Positions 1 through 11,628 of a stretch of DNA of 64,000 bases are shown here, one piece after another (positions within the stretch are counted from its first letter, which is position 1; the number at the start of each line of letters is the position of its first letter). Origin of the DNA: Brachionus manjavacas (Eukaryota; Rotifera; Eurotatoria; Ploima; Brachionidae); NCBI GenBank assembly GCA_019054805.1, contig JAHQIY010000020.1, forward strand, positions 620,001-684,000, in the 5' to 3' direction. The notes below the pieces were generated by a model. It searched no databases. It was not told the origin of the DNA and saw nothing but the letters and a program-made list of their open reading frames with translations. A program made the position numbers and the translations under genes.

Positions 1-756
1 TATGTTAAAAGTTCTTAAAGTGGTTAAAATTAAATTAATTTTTTTTTCTTTTTTTTTAGTTTCAAATAAAATTTTCCAGCATTTTCTAAATTTTTATTTC
101 ATAAATATTTTATAAGTAGTTTGGTAGTTTTTTGGCCATCAATTAATGGACTGACAAAAAAAATTAAATTTTACTGACAAAAAAGACTAAATCTGCTGAC
201 AAAAAAACTACATATGATGACAAATATTTTAGAAAAATTAATTAATTTGACTGATAAAATAATTATTTGAGTGACAAAAATAATTTTTTGACTAATTAAT
301 TTTTTTAAACAACAAATTAATGATTTTGAGGTCACAATAAAAATCAAAATCTTGAACTATAGCACCAAAATCAGAAGGAAGCTCCAGACGATTATGACAA
401 ACCGTTTTGTCCAAATCTCATCATCAAGCTAGAGTCAACTATGATAAAACGTCACAATTTAAGTTCATTCCTTACAATCATAGAGAATTAAATTACTAAA
501 TAGCTTTCTTTTTTTTTCCTTATTCACTCCTTGTGAAGCATAGTTTTTTTGATATATTTCTTTCGTAAAAAATGTTGCGGCAAGATATTTAATCTTTACG
601 TAAATTTTTTTTAGTTTTAAATTATGTTTATTTAGAAATATTGACAAAAATTCCTAAGATAACAAAAACTTCATTTAATATTTTATTTTTTAATAAAAAT
701 ATAGTCATTTTCTAATTATATTAATAAAAATAATGTTTTATCTAAAAATAATTTGA
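1..756. other. AT-rich intergenic DNA, no gene seen
   Basis: Low-complexity A/T-rich sequence with several short repeats of the kind 'ctgacaaaaaa' near 150-290. The short open frame around 465-647 on the minus strand is lysine/asparagine-rich low complexity and is not supported as a gene. Confidence 0.5.
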
Positions 757-1255
757 GGCAACTTGAATATAATCATAATCAAATGATCTAAATTTAATTG
801 ATTAAAATCTTAATAAAAATGATTAGGTTAGATTTTTTTAATTTTTTTAAAATTAAACATAAGATGTCTTTTATTTTAATTTTAAAAAAAACAAAACTTC
901 TTCTTCTTCTAAAATTTTTATTTAAAAGCTTAAAAAACAAATTTAAAATCGACATTTAGGTATCCAAAATATGGCTCAAAAAAACGCTTTAAATGATATT
1001 TCAATTAAATTATATTACGGCGAAACAAAGTTAAATTTTGTATTGTAAAATTTCAAAATATTGATTAAGTATTCAATTTACTTCAGAAAAAAATTCATTA
1101 ATAATCTTCTATCTAATTATTGATTAAGCAAATAATTTTTAATAAAGTTCAGTCATTTATTATTAAAAAAATTGATTAAAAATACCTTTTTATTTAAATC
1201 AAAAACTAAAAATTTTGATTTGAAATTTAACTTTGATCATGAACTTCAATTTGCC
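757..1255. mobile_element. MITE, family M1 copy 1 (499 bp, 9-bp TSD)
   Basis: Imperfect terminal inverted repeats begin GGCAACTTGAA on the left and end TTCAATTTGCC on the right. They are flanked by a perfect 9-bp direct repeat ATAATTTGA (748-756 and 1256-1264). The interior shares long stretches with the copies at 30090-30528 and 42303-42805 (for example the 'atggctcaaaaaaacgcttt' segment). No coding capacity is seen. A 9-bp target duplication fits a MULE-type non-autonomous element; the superfamily is inference. Confidence 0.85.
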
Positions 1256-1264
1256 ATAATTTGA

Positions 1265-2177
1265 CACTATTTAGACTAAATGGCAGTGTAAAGAATATTA
1301 ATTTAAAGAAAAAATTTAAAAGATAAAAAACAATAAAAACTAAATTTTCTAAGTTTGATGTAATTTATTTAATTTTTGAAATTTAATTTATTTAATTTAA
1401 TTTAAATGTAGCAAGATTGCAAAAGTAATTCTAATTTGTTTTTTTTTAAATAAATTTGAAACATCGCACTGTTATCATGCTTTTTTAAAGTTGTATTTAA
1501 ATTTTTATTAAAAGACCAAAAATGCACCATATCTTAAACAAAATAAAAAAAATGATAGCTATTTTATATTTACAAGACAAAAATCTGTTTTTTACACTGA
1601 TACATTGCAAAATTTTTTTGAAATTATTTTTAATTTTAAAACGGGATGAGATGAAAAAAAATCCTGTTTTTTTTTAATTCGGATAATAAATTATAAATAA
1701 CAAAAAACAAAGTAAAATATTTTATTTTTCTAATTATTTCATCAAATAAAGTTCCGAAATAAGAATTAGGTATCTTTTCAAATTGACAAATTTCCTCTTG
1801 GATCAGACTGTCGTTTTGCATGGATAACAATTTTCTTTTAAATTGCTTCAAACAAAATTAGTTTTTTTTTAAAAAAATAAGGTCCATAAAATTTAAATTT
1901 GACTTTTTTTCTACAAAAACTTACCTTTTAAACAGGTTTTTTAACCGGTTCTACTTTGAAACCGATCTACCAGCCCTAATTAAAATGAAAAAACATAATT
2001 AAAATACAGAAAAGCTTTAAATATTTATTTTAACTAGGGAAAAATTGAAAAAAATTGCATCGAAAAATGAAAAAAAAATTAAAATAATTTCCTAATCCTC
2101 ATCACAATTGTGCCGCGGGCTCCTAGATCCAGTAAATTGAGATGATGATTGTTAATATAAACATTAAATAAACTCCT
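1265..2177. other. AT-rich intergenic DNA, no gene seen
   Basis: No supported feature. The 71-codon minus-strand frame at 1636-1851 has no recognisable motif and has the composition of the surrounding noncoding DNA. Confidence 0.45.
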
Positions 2178-3588
2178 CTAATTTTCATTAGGCAAGTTCA
2201 AAATGAGTTGATTAGTTGACTGTTTTCCATTTCCAGGCGATAATTGACCACAACAAGTGTGCGGATTGCAATCTGTTTTGCACTCAAGGATACATTTTTT
2301 TCCCAAAGTCTCACTGTCAGAAAACTCTGGCTGAATAGTCGTCGAATGAATGTTATATTTGTGGAACAACTTCTTCAAATCAGTGGCCACTTTCATATAT
2401 TCAACCGAGTTGTGACATTTTATGTGCGCGGTCGCTATGATCTTGTTGCCGGACAAGCGCCACACGTGAAGCTCGTGCACTGATATCACCCCTTCAATCT
2501 TAATTAAAAAATAAAAAGAATGTCAATTTTATTTATTCGAAATTTTAATAAAACCAAAAGAAATACTTTTTTTTCAATCTCTTGGGTCAATTGTTCGAGC
2601 TCTATCTCTTTGGGAACTGTTTGTAACAAAATTAATGCTGACTCTTTTACTTAATTTAAAAATATTTTTAATTATTTTTTTTTTTTTCAATTTTTCTAAA
2701 ATAAACTTACACAAAGGCAAAGTTGAGCACAAAATTAGAATAACTAAAATAAGACAAAGACTGGGATCTATGAAAGAAATGACAGAGCGTGGTATGCGCA
2801 ACTGTTTCTGGTAAATATTGATCAAAGCACTGAACACCACAATCACAGAGCCCAATGCGTCCGCCAGCACATGCAAAAACACTGCTCTCATGTTCATGTT
2901 CGCCTCTTTGGCTTGGAAAAAAAATTAAGTAAAAATTAATCACAACCAAGTGGCAAAATAGCTTACATAAAATGTGACACTTGGTCAACTTGGGCTTTTT
3001 TGTGTCGCTTTTTTCTACTTGTTGAATAAAATTATCTGTTTCATCCTCACTTTGGTCATCGTCATCAATCACCTTGGGCAGAGCGTGTGAATGCGCGTGT
3101 CCAAAAATGAACAGACCAAGTAGATTGATGGCCAAGCCGATCAGACCCACCACCAGCAATAGCTTGGGATCTTCGATTTCTTTGGTTTCGAAGAGTCTTT
3201 CTACCGCTTCGAGCAGCATGCCCAAACACAAAGAGACCAGAAACACAGAGTTGACGAGGCCGCCTAGGATCTCGGCCCGTACCCAGCCAAATGTGTTCTT
3301 GTTAATGTTGTGGTTTTTTTTGCCAGCGATCACGGTCGAGAATAGACCGATTATGAGCGCCAGAGCGTCCGACAGCATATGGAAGCTGTCCGTGGTCAAC
3401 GCTATCGATTTAGTCATTTGACCCACTATTAGTTCCACTACAAAGAATGAGAATGTCAACACAAGCATGCAGCTGAGCCGAGTCCGGTTGGACAGGTGGC
3501 AACAACCGCAAAATTTGCTTGCATGCTCGTGACTGTGCCCATGGTTGTCTCCATGGCTGTGAGAATGACCGTGTGTGCCTCGACCCAT
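2178..3588 (-). CDS. SLC30A1-like: SLC30 (ZnT1-like) zinc transporter, 4 exons
   Basis: Cation diffusion facilitator expected to export Zn2+ from the cytosol in exchange for protons. My exon model is complement(2178..2498, 2567..2649, 2711..2911, 2967..3588), giving 408 aa. Introns are 68, 61 and 55 bp, all GT-AG and phase-consistent. The N-terminus is His-rich (HGHSHSHGDNHGHSHEH, residues about 6-22). TM2 carries HMLSD and TM5 carries HVLAD, the paired HxxxD zinc sites of the family. A His/Asp-rich loop (GHAHSHALPK then DDDD) lies between TM4 and TM5. The cytosolic C-terminal domain has the conserved HELHVWRLSG and IIATAHIKC segments and a Cys-rich end (CILECKTDCNPHTCC), which favours the ZnT1 branch. 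The ATG at 3588 is the first Met. The gene is divergent from TYW2, 297 bp away. Family assignment is firm; the exact paralogue is less so. Confidence 0.92.
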
Positions 3589-3885
3589 CTTAAACCAAAA
3601 TCATTTCTTCTAACAAAATCTAAAAAAAATTTCTTTTTTTTTTTAAACTAAGCGTCTTTATTTATCTAATTAATAAACATTTTTTATATATGTGCCCAGA
3701 CTGCACTTGTTATCGCACGAACATAGCCTAGTAAAAAAAATGAGTTTTTTTATAAACTTTATTTTATTTTTAATTTATGAATAAATCTAGCTTCAATTTA
3801 ATTAAATATAAATATATATATATATATATAAATGGAGTGTAATGATTATAATATTTATAATTTTTGAAATTTGCATTCATTGCAA
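3589..3885. promoter_or_regulatory. Shared divergent promoter region (ZnT / TYW2)
   Basis: This 297-bp gap separates two start codons pointing away from each other, so both promoters must lie here or overlap the first exons. It contains an (AT)n microsatellite at about 3806-3830. No canonical TATA or binding site can be assigned with confidence. The bidirectional promoter is an inference from geometry. Confidence 0.4.
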
Positions 3886-5545
3886 ATGAATTTTAGCAAA
3901 AAAGCAAAACCACTTAATGAGCGCGATAAGTTGCGCAGGGACTTGGAAGGGTTGTTTGTGGACTGGAAGTCAGATTGGGATGGAGACTTGCCGAAAAAGT
4001 GGAAAAAAGCTGAGGACATGGTCATTTTGCCTTTCAATTGCTTTCTGCTAGAGCACTGGACTCTGAATGATAATTTTTTGCCAACTGTTGCCAAAGCTTT
4101 TAGAGCAAAAAGACTCGCTCAAGAACACAAGGTAAAATCGGATCAATTCCGCACTCCGAGTCTTAAACTACTCTACGGAAACAGCCCTATTCTCACTGTC
4201 AACAACAATGGCATTAAGTTCGTATTTTTCAAATAAAAAAATTTTTTTTTTCCCATTATTGATGTCTTGGAAAAAGAGATTAATTTTCTCAGGTATTATT
4301 AGAAGTAAATTAATAAAAAAAGAAAATTAATTCTTTTGCCAAAATATGTTAACATTCTTAACATGTGTTTTGGCGCTAAATAAAAGCCTAGTGTTTCCAA
4401 AATTCAGTTTAATTTTTGTCTTAGAATAATTTTCAAAAATTGGACAAAATTTAAAATTTTTTTTTAAATATTCTTCAATTTTTTAGAAATTTTTTAACTA
4501 TCATTTTGATAAAATTCTTAAGTTATAATTACATATATAATTTTATCCGCATGATTATGCAAGAAAAATTTATTTTTTTTAAATTTCCAAAAATTTACCT
4601 ACGTTATAAAATGTTAAAGAAGCTCAATTTTTAAGGTATTGTTATGATATTACGAAGTGCATGTTCAGTTGGGGGAACATTACGGAGAAATTGCGCATAG
4701 CTGACTTTGACTGTTCCCAAGAAACTGTGGTGGATTTGTTCGCTGGTAAAATTTTAAATTGGTTTTCCAAGGCTTTAAATAGGAGAAATCTTTAGCAAAG
4801 ATAAATCATGAAAATTTTAAATGCTTTATTTGGATCAAATAGAAAAACAAGTTTTAAACCAAGTCTAAAAGAAAAAAATTTAAATTCTTCAAGTTGCCAT
4901 AAATGAACTTTTTATAAACTTTTTTTTGAAATAATTCAATCCTTTTGTTTATTGCTTTTTGCCGCAAGATTTGATTTAAAATTTTTTTTCCAAAGGTATA
5001 GGATATTTCACTCTGGTGTATTTAGTGCATGCAAAAGCAAAATATGTGATAGCTTGTGAGTGGAATCCGGCCTCAGTCGAAGCTCTTAGAAACAATTTGA
5101 AGATAAACGCGTGTGAGGAAAGATGCAAAGTTTTGCCGGGAGACAACAGAGAGGTAAAGGGGACTCTAATGTGTTGTTTTTCTTAATTTTAAATTAGACT
5201 TGTCCAGAAAACGTAGCTGACCGGGTCAATCTGGGCCTAATACCGACAAGTGAGCTCAGCTGGAAGACCGCTTGCTACGCTCTGAAAAAGCAAACTGGTG
5301 GAGTTTTGCACATCCATGGAAATGTGGACATACACTCAAACATAAAGGATAAAGGAATTAAAAAAGAATGGACCGATTGGTCCGAGTATGCCAGTACTGA
5401 GATTTTGAAAATTTTGAATGACAGAACTTTGGAAGAGAAAGTCAAGTGGACTGTCACTGCTGATCATATTGAATATGTCAAAGCATACGGTCCCAGAGTC
5501 GATCATCTTGTCCTCGATCTTAAATGCTTGCCAAATAAAAATTAA
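3886..5545 (+). CDS. TRMT12: tRNA wybutosine-synthesizing protein 2 (TYW2), 4 exons
   Basis: Transfers the 3-amino-3-carboxypropyl group of S-adenosylmethionine to the wybutosine precursor at G37 of tRNA-Phe. Exons join(3886..4217, 4636..4745, 4996..5153, 5198..5545) give 315 aa with consistent phases 2, 1 and 0. Intron 1 is 418 bp; the others are 250 and 44 bp. The class I methyltransferase fold is visible in order: CMFSWGNITEKLR, the SAM-binding DLFAGIGYFTL, ACEWNPASVEALRNNL, then GDNRE and ADRVNLGLIPTSE. The last replaces the usual NPPY-type motif, as is typical of TYW2/Trm5. HIHGNV follows near the C-terminus. The start is the ATG at 3886; a TTG-initiated extension upstream is not needed. 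The protein is shorter than human TRMT12 (about 450 aa), mainly at the N-terminus. The first donor (GTTCGT) is weak, so that junction is the least certain. Confidence 0.9.
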
Positions 5546-5588
5546 AAAAAATATGAACATTTTTTATTAAACAAAAAAGTAATTTATT

Positions 5589-6095
5589 TTAATCTAGTTG
5601 AACTTGGTGAGTTGAATGTTTGTCAAAGCTAATAGAGCTGTGGGTCGGACTGGGCTCAATTTGCCGAACTGTAGCCTCAGATTCTGATTCCTTCAAATTG
5701 CTCAAAATTGAGTCACTGGAGCTTTTTCGGCATGCTATCTCTTGATTTTTTGATGTACTAAAATAGTTGGAATAATCGCCGTGTTCTTTTACAGGGCTAG
5801 ATTCGACTGCTATCCACTTGGACTCGCCATTCTTCACCCATTTCAAGTGGCACACTAATTTGGCCGTTTGTATTGAATTAAATGGATTAGTCCATGTTTG
5901 TTGATTGGGTTCGCATTTTTGGCTAATGTACTTCGGGATCGGGTTTTTGGAGCTTCGACTCAATTGTTCCGTGTTCGGCACTAGACCGAATTTGTCTGCG
6001 GCGTTTCGATAAGCTTGTTGAATAAATCTTTTCTCATTTTCCAATATTGAACTCTCTGTTTTGGTAGAACTTTCATCGTTTAGATCAATATTCAT
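5589..6095 (-). CDS. Unrecognised 168-aa protein
   Basis: The open frame starts at the ATG at 6095 (MNIDLNDESS); a longer reading would need a TTG start. I do not recognise a family. The protein is Ser/Thr/Glu-rich and probably disordered at both ends. The central part (TWTNPFNSIQTAKLVCHLKW) looks more ordered, with Trp and aliphatic residues. There is no signal peptide, membrane segment or Cys/His cluster. It lies tail to tail with TYW2, with only 43 bp between stop codons. Its base composition is richer in G/C than the flanking DNA, which supports real coding. It is likely a single-exon gene, though a first exon upstream cannot be excluded. Confidence 0.65.
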   Translation of the reverse strand: MNIDLNDESSTKTESSILENEKRFIQQAYRNAADKFGLVPNTEQLSRSSKNPIPKYISQKCEPNQQTWTNPFNSIQTAKLVCHLKWVKNGESKWIAVESSPVKEHGDYSNYFSTSKNQEIACRKSSSDSILSNLKESESEATVRQIEPSPTHSSISFDKHSTHQVQLD

Positions 6096-7079
6096 TTTTT
6101 TGTTAGATAAAAAAATTAAAATCTTATACAAAAAATTTAATTTTATCAATAAAAAAATTTTTGTTGTCTCTATGGACAACTAATTAATTGATAATTTAGA
6201 TCGTGACTACAGACAGTTGTCATATTCATGCTAAATTTCACTCAGATGTCTAAAGGAAAATTTTTTTTAATATAATAATTATAGAAATTTGAATAGATCT
6301 ATGAAAATTTTTAATTTTTAATCATTAAGAGAATTAAATATTAAAAGTTGATTCTGTTAATGAAAATTAATATTTTTTTGTTTAGTTAAGTTTATTTTTA
6401 AAAGTTTATTTTTAAAAGTTTAATTTTTTAATTAAAAATTTTTGATTTTAAAATTTACAAAATTTTTTAACAGGAGTAAATGATTTTTTTTGTATTTTAT
6501 TTGAAATAAAATTTAATAAAAAAAAAGATAATTGATTATTTTTTTTAGCCTGTATTGTCATTTTATTTAATAAAATTGTTGTGCAACATGATTTATCTTA
6601 TAAAAATGAAATATACAATTTTGTTAATTAGAATAGATAAAATTTTATTTAAAATATACAAATTTCAAAGATAAAAAATAAAAAATCATCTTTTTTCTTC
6701 TTGAAATTGTAAAATATTTACTATTTCAATTCAGTTAATTGTTATTTTATTTAGTTTCATATATATATGGTTTAATTTTTTGTGTTTGAATTACAAATTG
6801 TATCCAATGTTGAAATAACATTGGAAAAGTGCGATGTTTAAAAAATTTTTTTGAGTTTAAAAAAAAATATTTTTAAGCATGAAAAACTTAGTATTTATTT
6901 TTATAAATTTTGCATTTATGTAACTCTTTTTTATTTTTTTTAAGCATGTACATTTTGGAATTGAGTAAAAAACTGTGTTAATGGGTTTTTTTTTATAGAA
7001 TGAAATTGCATCGCCGAATGTGTTGTAATTTTTTTGGTATAACTTAAAATAATAATAATTATAAAAACTTTGTACCACT
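6096..7079. other. AT-rich intergenic DNA, no gene seen
   Basis: Very low complexity. A segment at about 6810-6840 ('caatgttgaaataacattg') recurs near 33552-33575, so at least part is repeat-derived. Bases 7035-7080 match the 5' flank of the short repeat at about 59070 ('accactc'). Confidence 0.4.
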
Positions 7080-7319
7080 CGAATTAAGGGAAAATAATCA
7101 AAACAGCATTGATCAAAATAAAATTATCATAAAAGCAATATTAAAATAGCTAAGTTTTGAATAGCAATTAAAGAATTAAAATAACAATGTTTAAATTAGC
7201 GAATTCAAAATAACATAATTAGAATATCGACACTTTAATTAAATTCAAAATAGCATACATCAATTAATTTATCTATTAGAACAAAAATTATATAAGTAAT
7301 AAAGCTAAATCATTAGAAA

Positions 7320-7958
7320 TGCTATTTTTGTGATGATGAAGGACACAACTTAGCTAAATGCCCTGTCAAAGAAACACTATGCGAAAATTGTCATCATAAA
7401 GGACACTTGACAAAAAATGCTCCATTGCCGAAAAGCTTAAATCGCTTGAAAGGAAAAAGATTGACTACAATGATCTTTACATTGACCAAGAAGAAACGCA
7501 AACATTATTTGAAGCTGACCAAAAAGATAATGATGAAAATGTAATGCCAAAAACACCTGGATATCAGCCAACAAATTTCCATGACGTAAAATCCCAAATT
7601 AGACCAAAAGACCTTAAAACTCCAGTTTTAGAAGAAGCTTTGGTAAGTCGTTTAAACGATTTTCTACCACTATGCCAGTCATCTGTCAATCTACGCTCAA
7701 ATGATCAGAATGAGACTGAAAATTTTTTACAAACCAAAAATCAAACTAAGAGATTTCCCGAATCTGATACAAATGAAAAAGAGCTCACCGAAAATGGATC
7801 AAAGAAACCATTAGTTGTCTTAGAAAATGAAAACGACAATACCTTCGAGTCTGAATCAAACAGTTCAACAAATGAATGTTAAATTCAAGTAGATCAATCA
7901 TCTAACGAAATTGTTCAGAAAACTGCCAGTCAAAACAGCATTGAAGAAAATTTAGAAT
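7320..7958 (+). pseudogene. LINE ORF1 remnant with CCHC zinc knuckles
   Basis: At 7320 a CX2CX4HX4C knuckle is legible (CYFCDDEGHNLAKC). A second one follows at about 7380 (CENCHHKGHLTKN) but lacks its last Cys in frame. A frameshift after it moves the reading into the 112-codon open frame at 7544-7882, which is rich in Glu, Asn and Ser. ORF1 proteins of this type bind the element RNA. The N-terminal part is missing, and more stops follow to about 7958. Confidence 0.7.
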
Positions 7959-8018
7959 GAACAAAAAGATAAATAAATCAACTTTAAGAACAAAACCTGT
8001 TAATGAAACAAGGTTAGT

Positions 8019-10745
8019 AATTACACACTGGAATTGTCTTCATTAACCTAGTAGGGTTCATCTCTTAGCCAATTTTTTAGCTCAAAAATGTCCCGACATT
8101 GTTTTTCTCAATGAACAAAAGATAGATTTAAGTGAGGCAAATATTTATCTTGATTTTCACAATTATCAATTCATAACAAAATCACGCAACAAGTATAGAG
8201 GAGGAGTAGCTATTTTAATTAAAAAAGGAATTGAATTAATACAGGATTTCTCTTATGAGGAATTCAATTCCGAACTCCTTTGTATAAGAATGAACTTAGG
8301 AAAGAATAATGAATTGTTTATATTCAGTCTTTATAATCCACCCAATGTGCTTCTAAACTTTGAGTTTTTTAAAACAGTTAATAAAAAATGTAGAAACTAC
8401 ATTTAAGGTGGTGATATTAACGCCAGAACAAAGCAAATAGGCTGCGTAGGGGAAAATGAAACGGCATAATCTTGGAAAGAATAATCAATGAGTTAGAATT
8501 TTCAGTAATCAATGATAAGCGTCCTACTTTCAATATTTTTAATAGGAATTACTTTGAAATTCTTGATTTTTTTTAGTTTCATCCTCATTATTTGACAAAA
8601 TTACCGAATTTTGTGTCCTAAATAGTCAAGACATGACTAGTGACCATTTCCCAATCGAAGCATCGAAGCAATTTCTATGGGCTATCAATTAGAAAATAAA
8701 TCAGCAGCTAACAAGGTTAACTATAAGAAAGCAAACTGGCAATTATTCAGCGAGATTTTAAATTCTTAAATAGTAAATATCACTGAAAGTTCCCTCACAA
8801 TAGATCAACTAAATGATAAAATTACAGAAAAAATTATTTCTACTTCACATAAAAGCATTCCTTATCATTCGCAGAAAATCTACAAAACCAGTCTTCCCCC
8901 GAACATTGTTATTCTGATAAAAGAACGCAGGAAAGTAAGAAGAAACTTTCAAAAAACTCGCTGTCAAAATCTCAAGAGAAAATTTAATCAACTTACATTC
9001 GAGTTAAAGGCCTCTTTAAAAAAATTCTGGAATCAAAATTGATTTGATTTTATTGAGAAAATGGGAAAAAACCCACTGACAAGTAGACCATTCTGGAAAA
9101 AAATAAATAAATTTAGATCAAAAAAAGGATCAAATTTAATCCCAAATTTGTTTTTAAATGACAAGGAATTCAAAACTAATGAAGAAAAGGGAAAATGCTT
9201 TGGAGAACTCTTATCTTCAATATTTAGTCCTAATTCTGATTTAATAGATCTTGATAAAGATTTCGAAATACTTAATTCTAACTCTGAAATCTTTAGAAAT
9301 TATGATCAGTCTTATTTTTATGATCCAATTTGCTTAAATGAATTTATTATGGCTTTAAAAAGATTGAAAAATGAAGCGGCATCAGGACCTGACCAAATTC
9401 ATAATCTAATGTTAAAAAACTTACCTAGAAATTCGTTAAATTATCGAAATTATAGAACTTTTTATTTTATCTCTTCGAGAAGGAAGAGTCCCTAAAGCAT
9501 GGACAACATCGAACATTACTATGATTCGAAAAAAAGCCTCTTCTTTACAAGATCCTTTAAATTATAGACCAATTAGTATTAAGATTTGCTTAGGAAAGCT
9601 CCTGGAAAAAATAGTTTATTCAAGATTATACAATTATTTGGAACAAAATTCACTCCTTATCCAGGAGCAATCTGGATTTAGGAAACACCGGCGAACATCA
9701 TAATCTTTTCTTTTTAATTCAAAAAATTGTGGAATCATTTAATAGAAAAAAAAGAGTTTTCAGCCTTTTTTTTGATATTTCTAAAGCCTTTGATAGGGTT
9801 TGGCATGAAGGTCTACTTTTTATATTGATTAAAATGAATCCACCTCATTACTTGACTAACTGGATTAGATCCTTTTTAGATAGTAGGACATTTAAGGTAA
9901 ATGTGAATGATCATCTGAGCGAAGAATATAAATAACTGCAGGTGTTCCTCAAGGCTCAGTAATTAGTCCTCTTTTATTTAGTATATATATTAATGACATC
10001 CCCAAAAGAAACAAAACAAATAACGAATACTCTCTGCTTTTTGCAGATGATCTAGTTACATTCTTCATTTATAACAAAAAGGGGAACTTAGAAAATAAGA
10101 TTAATAAATTCACCAACGAACTAGAACAATGGCTTATAAAATGGAAAATGAAGATATCAGTTGAAAAGTCGTGTTCAGTAGTCTTTTCTAGGTACAAAAA
10201 AGAGGGTGATAATCTAAACTTAAAAATTCATGGAAACAGAATAATGAACCAAAAAGAAATCAAGTTTCTTGGTATAAAATTTGATTCAAAATTAAATTTT
10301 AATATATTAGTAGACGAAATTAAAGAACGCTGCAACAAAAGGCTAAATATCATTAAGATACTGTCAAATAAAAAATGGGGTCTTACTCAAAACACACTAG
10401 GAAATTTAAATAAATCTTTAGTCGGATCAATTTTAGACTATTCTTTTCCTTGCTTGAATTCATTTTCAGAAAATAATATCAAAAAACTACAAGCAATTCA
10501 GAATACAGCAGCAAGATCTATCCTTAAGTTAAAATAATGATACTCCCTCCAACATCGTGCATCATGAAGCTTTTAATAAACTTAAATTACTAACAGTCTC
10601 GAATCGTCTTTTTGAGTTGAGTGAAAAATATGTTGGGACAGGACTGAGTCATTCTATTCCATTGGTTGAAAGACTGGTGAAGGAATACAAAGAAGGTTTC
10701 GAATCAAGATATATTGAATACCCAACTCCATTGTGTAATTGCTAG
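8019..10745 (+). pseudogene. LINE ORF2 remnant: endonuclease plus reverse transcriptase
   Basis: The endonuclease part (8019-8690) shows HWNC near the start, then CPDIVFLNEQ, KYRGGVAIL and GGDINA, the usual AP-endonuclease landmarks, interrupted by stops. The RT part runs from about 9061 to 10540. It has RLKNEAASGPDQI, LNYRPISI, QSGFRKHR, FDISKAFDRVWH, the GVPQGS region at about 9945 and the catalytic LLFADDLVTFF at about 10035-10067. A C-terminal thumb region extends to about 10745. Frames change at about 9450, 9705, 9932 and 10537, so no intact protein is encoded. It most resembles the Jockey/CR1 group; clade placement needs a tree. Confidence 0.85.
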
Positions 10746-10987
10746 CTTACTATTTCTTCTTTTTTTCCTGAAACTTGAACTATTAAAACATGTGCCACAT
10801 GTAACAATCTTTTCCAATTTATGTCTTTTCAACTTTCATTTTTTTAGCTTATTTACTCTATTTTGATTCTTTTTTTTGATCTAATTTTATTAACTTTAAT
10901 TTTATTTTTATTTTATTTTTTTTATTTTATTTTTAACTTATTCTGAAGGAGCTTTAGCTCGGTACAGAAAACAAATAAATAAATAAA

Positions 10988-11278
10988 TTAATTGTGTAAT
11001 GTTTCTAATTTTTTTGAAGGATCATACTTTTTCATTACTTTGACAAACGAATCATCATTTAATGAAGTTGAATTTTTGACATTTAAACCAGCGGCTTTAC
11101 AGTTGTTTTTTACACACCACCAACTTATTTTACATTTTTGATTTGTACATGAAATTTTAAAATAGAATCCTAAGTGATGCAACTGTTGGGCTTTCTTTTG
11201 AGATTGAGTTATGGTCGCTTTATCATCACTTGGCTTTACCTCAATATTTATCTTTGATAATGTATTGACAATTTCCAT
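10988..11278 (-). CDS. FLYWCH-type zinc-finger fragment of a MULE transposase
   Basis: The ATG at 11278 opens a 96-aa frame (MEIVNTLSKI...). The middle part reads LGFYF, then ISWWCVKNNCKAAGLN. This fits the FLYWCH finger: aromatic residues, a W-x-C, then C-K-A, and a final His pair. It ends ...LHN and stops exactly where the LINE tail begins, so the last His of the finger and the rest of the protein are lost. FLYWCH fingers are common at the N-terminus of animal MULE transposases, which fits the surrounding 9-bp-TSD element. It is probably a truncated remnant rather than a working gene. An independent small zinc-binding protein is the alternative. Confidence 0.6.
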   Translation of the reverse strand: MEIVNTLSKINIEVKPSDDKATITQSQKKAQQLHHLGFYFKISCTNQKCKISWWCVKNNCKAAGLNVKNSTSLNDDSFVKVMKKYDPSKKLETLHN

Positions 11279-11306
11279 TTTAATGAAATGCAAACAATTT
11301 AATTTA

Positions 11307-11449
11307 AATTAAATAAAATTTAATAAAAATTGTATCATTTTTTTTACACTAAGTGGTATCAAAAATCTACCATGTGGCTGCAAGGAAAGACTAAGTCTCC
11401 ATTCCATCCGGCCAAGGCCTCGCCTAAATTATTTTTTAAATAAATAAAT
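11307..11449 (+). mobile_element. Short retro-insertion (143 bp), LINE/SINE-like 3' end
   Basis: It is flanked by a perfect 15-bp direct repeat AAACAATTTAATTTA (11292-11306 and 11450-11464). It ends in a small hairpin (AGGC-CTC-GCCT) and an (AAAT)n tail, the layout of target-primed retrotransposition. Its sequence differs from the main LINE family, so it is a second family. It sits just upstream of the FLYWCH ORF start. Confidence 0.85.
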
Positions 11450-11628
11450 AAACAATTTAATTTAGCTTCAAACTTGATATTTTGAATAAGCTATTGTGAA
11501 CGTGTTATTTTGAGTATTTAAAAATTATTATGTTAATTTGATAATGTTATTTTGAACTTTAAAACAGCATGTAATTTTTGCTATTTATGATTTTGCTATT
11601 TTGATCAATGCTATTTTAATACACAACC

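Larger units (their letters stand above)
7271..10987 (+). mobile_element. LINE (non-LTR retrotransposon), family L1r, broken near-full copy
   Basis: It contains, in order, zinc-knuckle ORF1 remains, an apurinic-type endonuclease, reverse transcriptase, and a 3' end. The 3' end is a short hairpin (GAGC-TTTA-GCTC) followed by an (AAATA)n tail at about 10970-10987. AATTAATT occurs at both edges and may be the target duplication, which would place the 5' edge near 7271 and make it 5'-truncated. Many stops and frameshifts are present, so this copy is dead. At least seven other pieces of this family occur in the window, often sharing more than 90% identity in the RT region by eye. Confidence 0.85.
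7089..11628. mobile_element. MULE-type DNA transposon, 4.54 kb, with nested insertions
   Basis: The element is bounded by a perfect 9-bp target duplication CGAATTAAG (7080-7088 and 11629-11637). Its long imperfect terminal inverted repeats contain recurring AAAATAGC/AAAATAAC motifs. Left bases 7089-7260 match the reverse complement of about 11455-11628, both showing GCATTGATCAAAATA near the end. Inside are a FLYWCH zinc-finger ORF (10988-11278, minus), a LINE (about 7271-10987) and a 143-bp retro-insertion (11307-11449). No transposase catalytic domain remains, so it is non-autonomous now. Similar motif-rich ends lie next to the MULE transposase at 54.7-55.7 kb and on the element at 45503-46218. 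Confidence 0.85.

Noticed and set aside
3855..4094. Minus-strand 79-codon frame over TYW2 exon 1
   Set aside because: It lies opposite a well-supported exon and has no motif.
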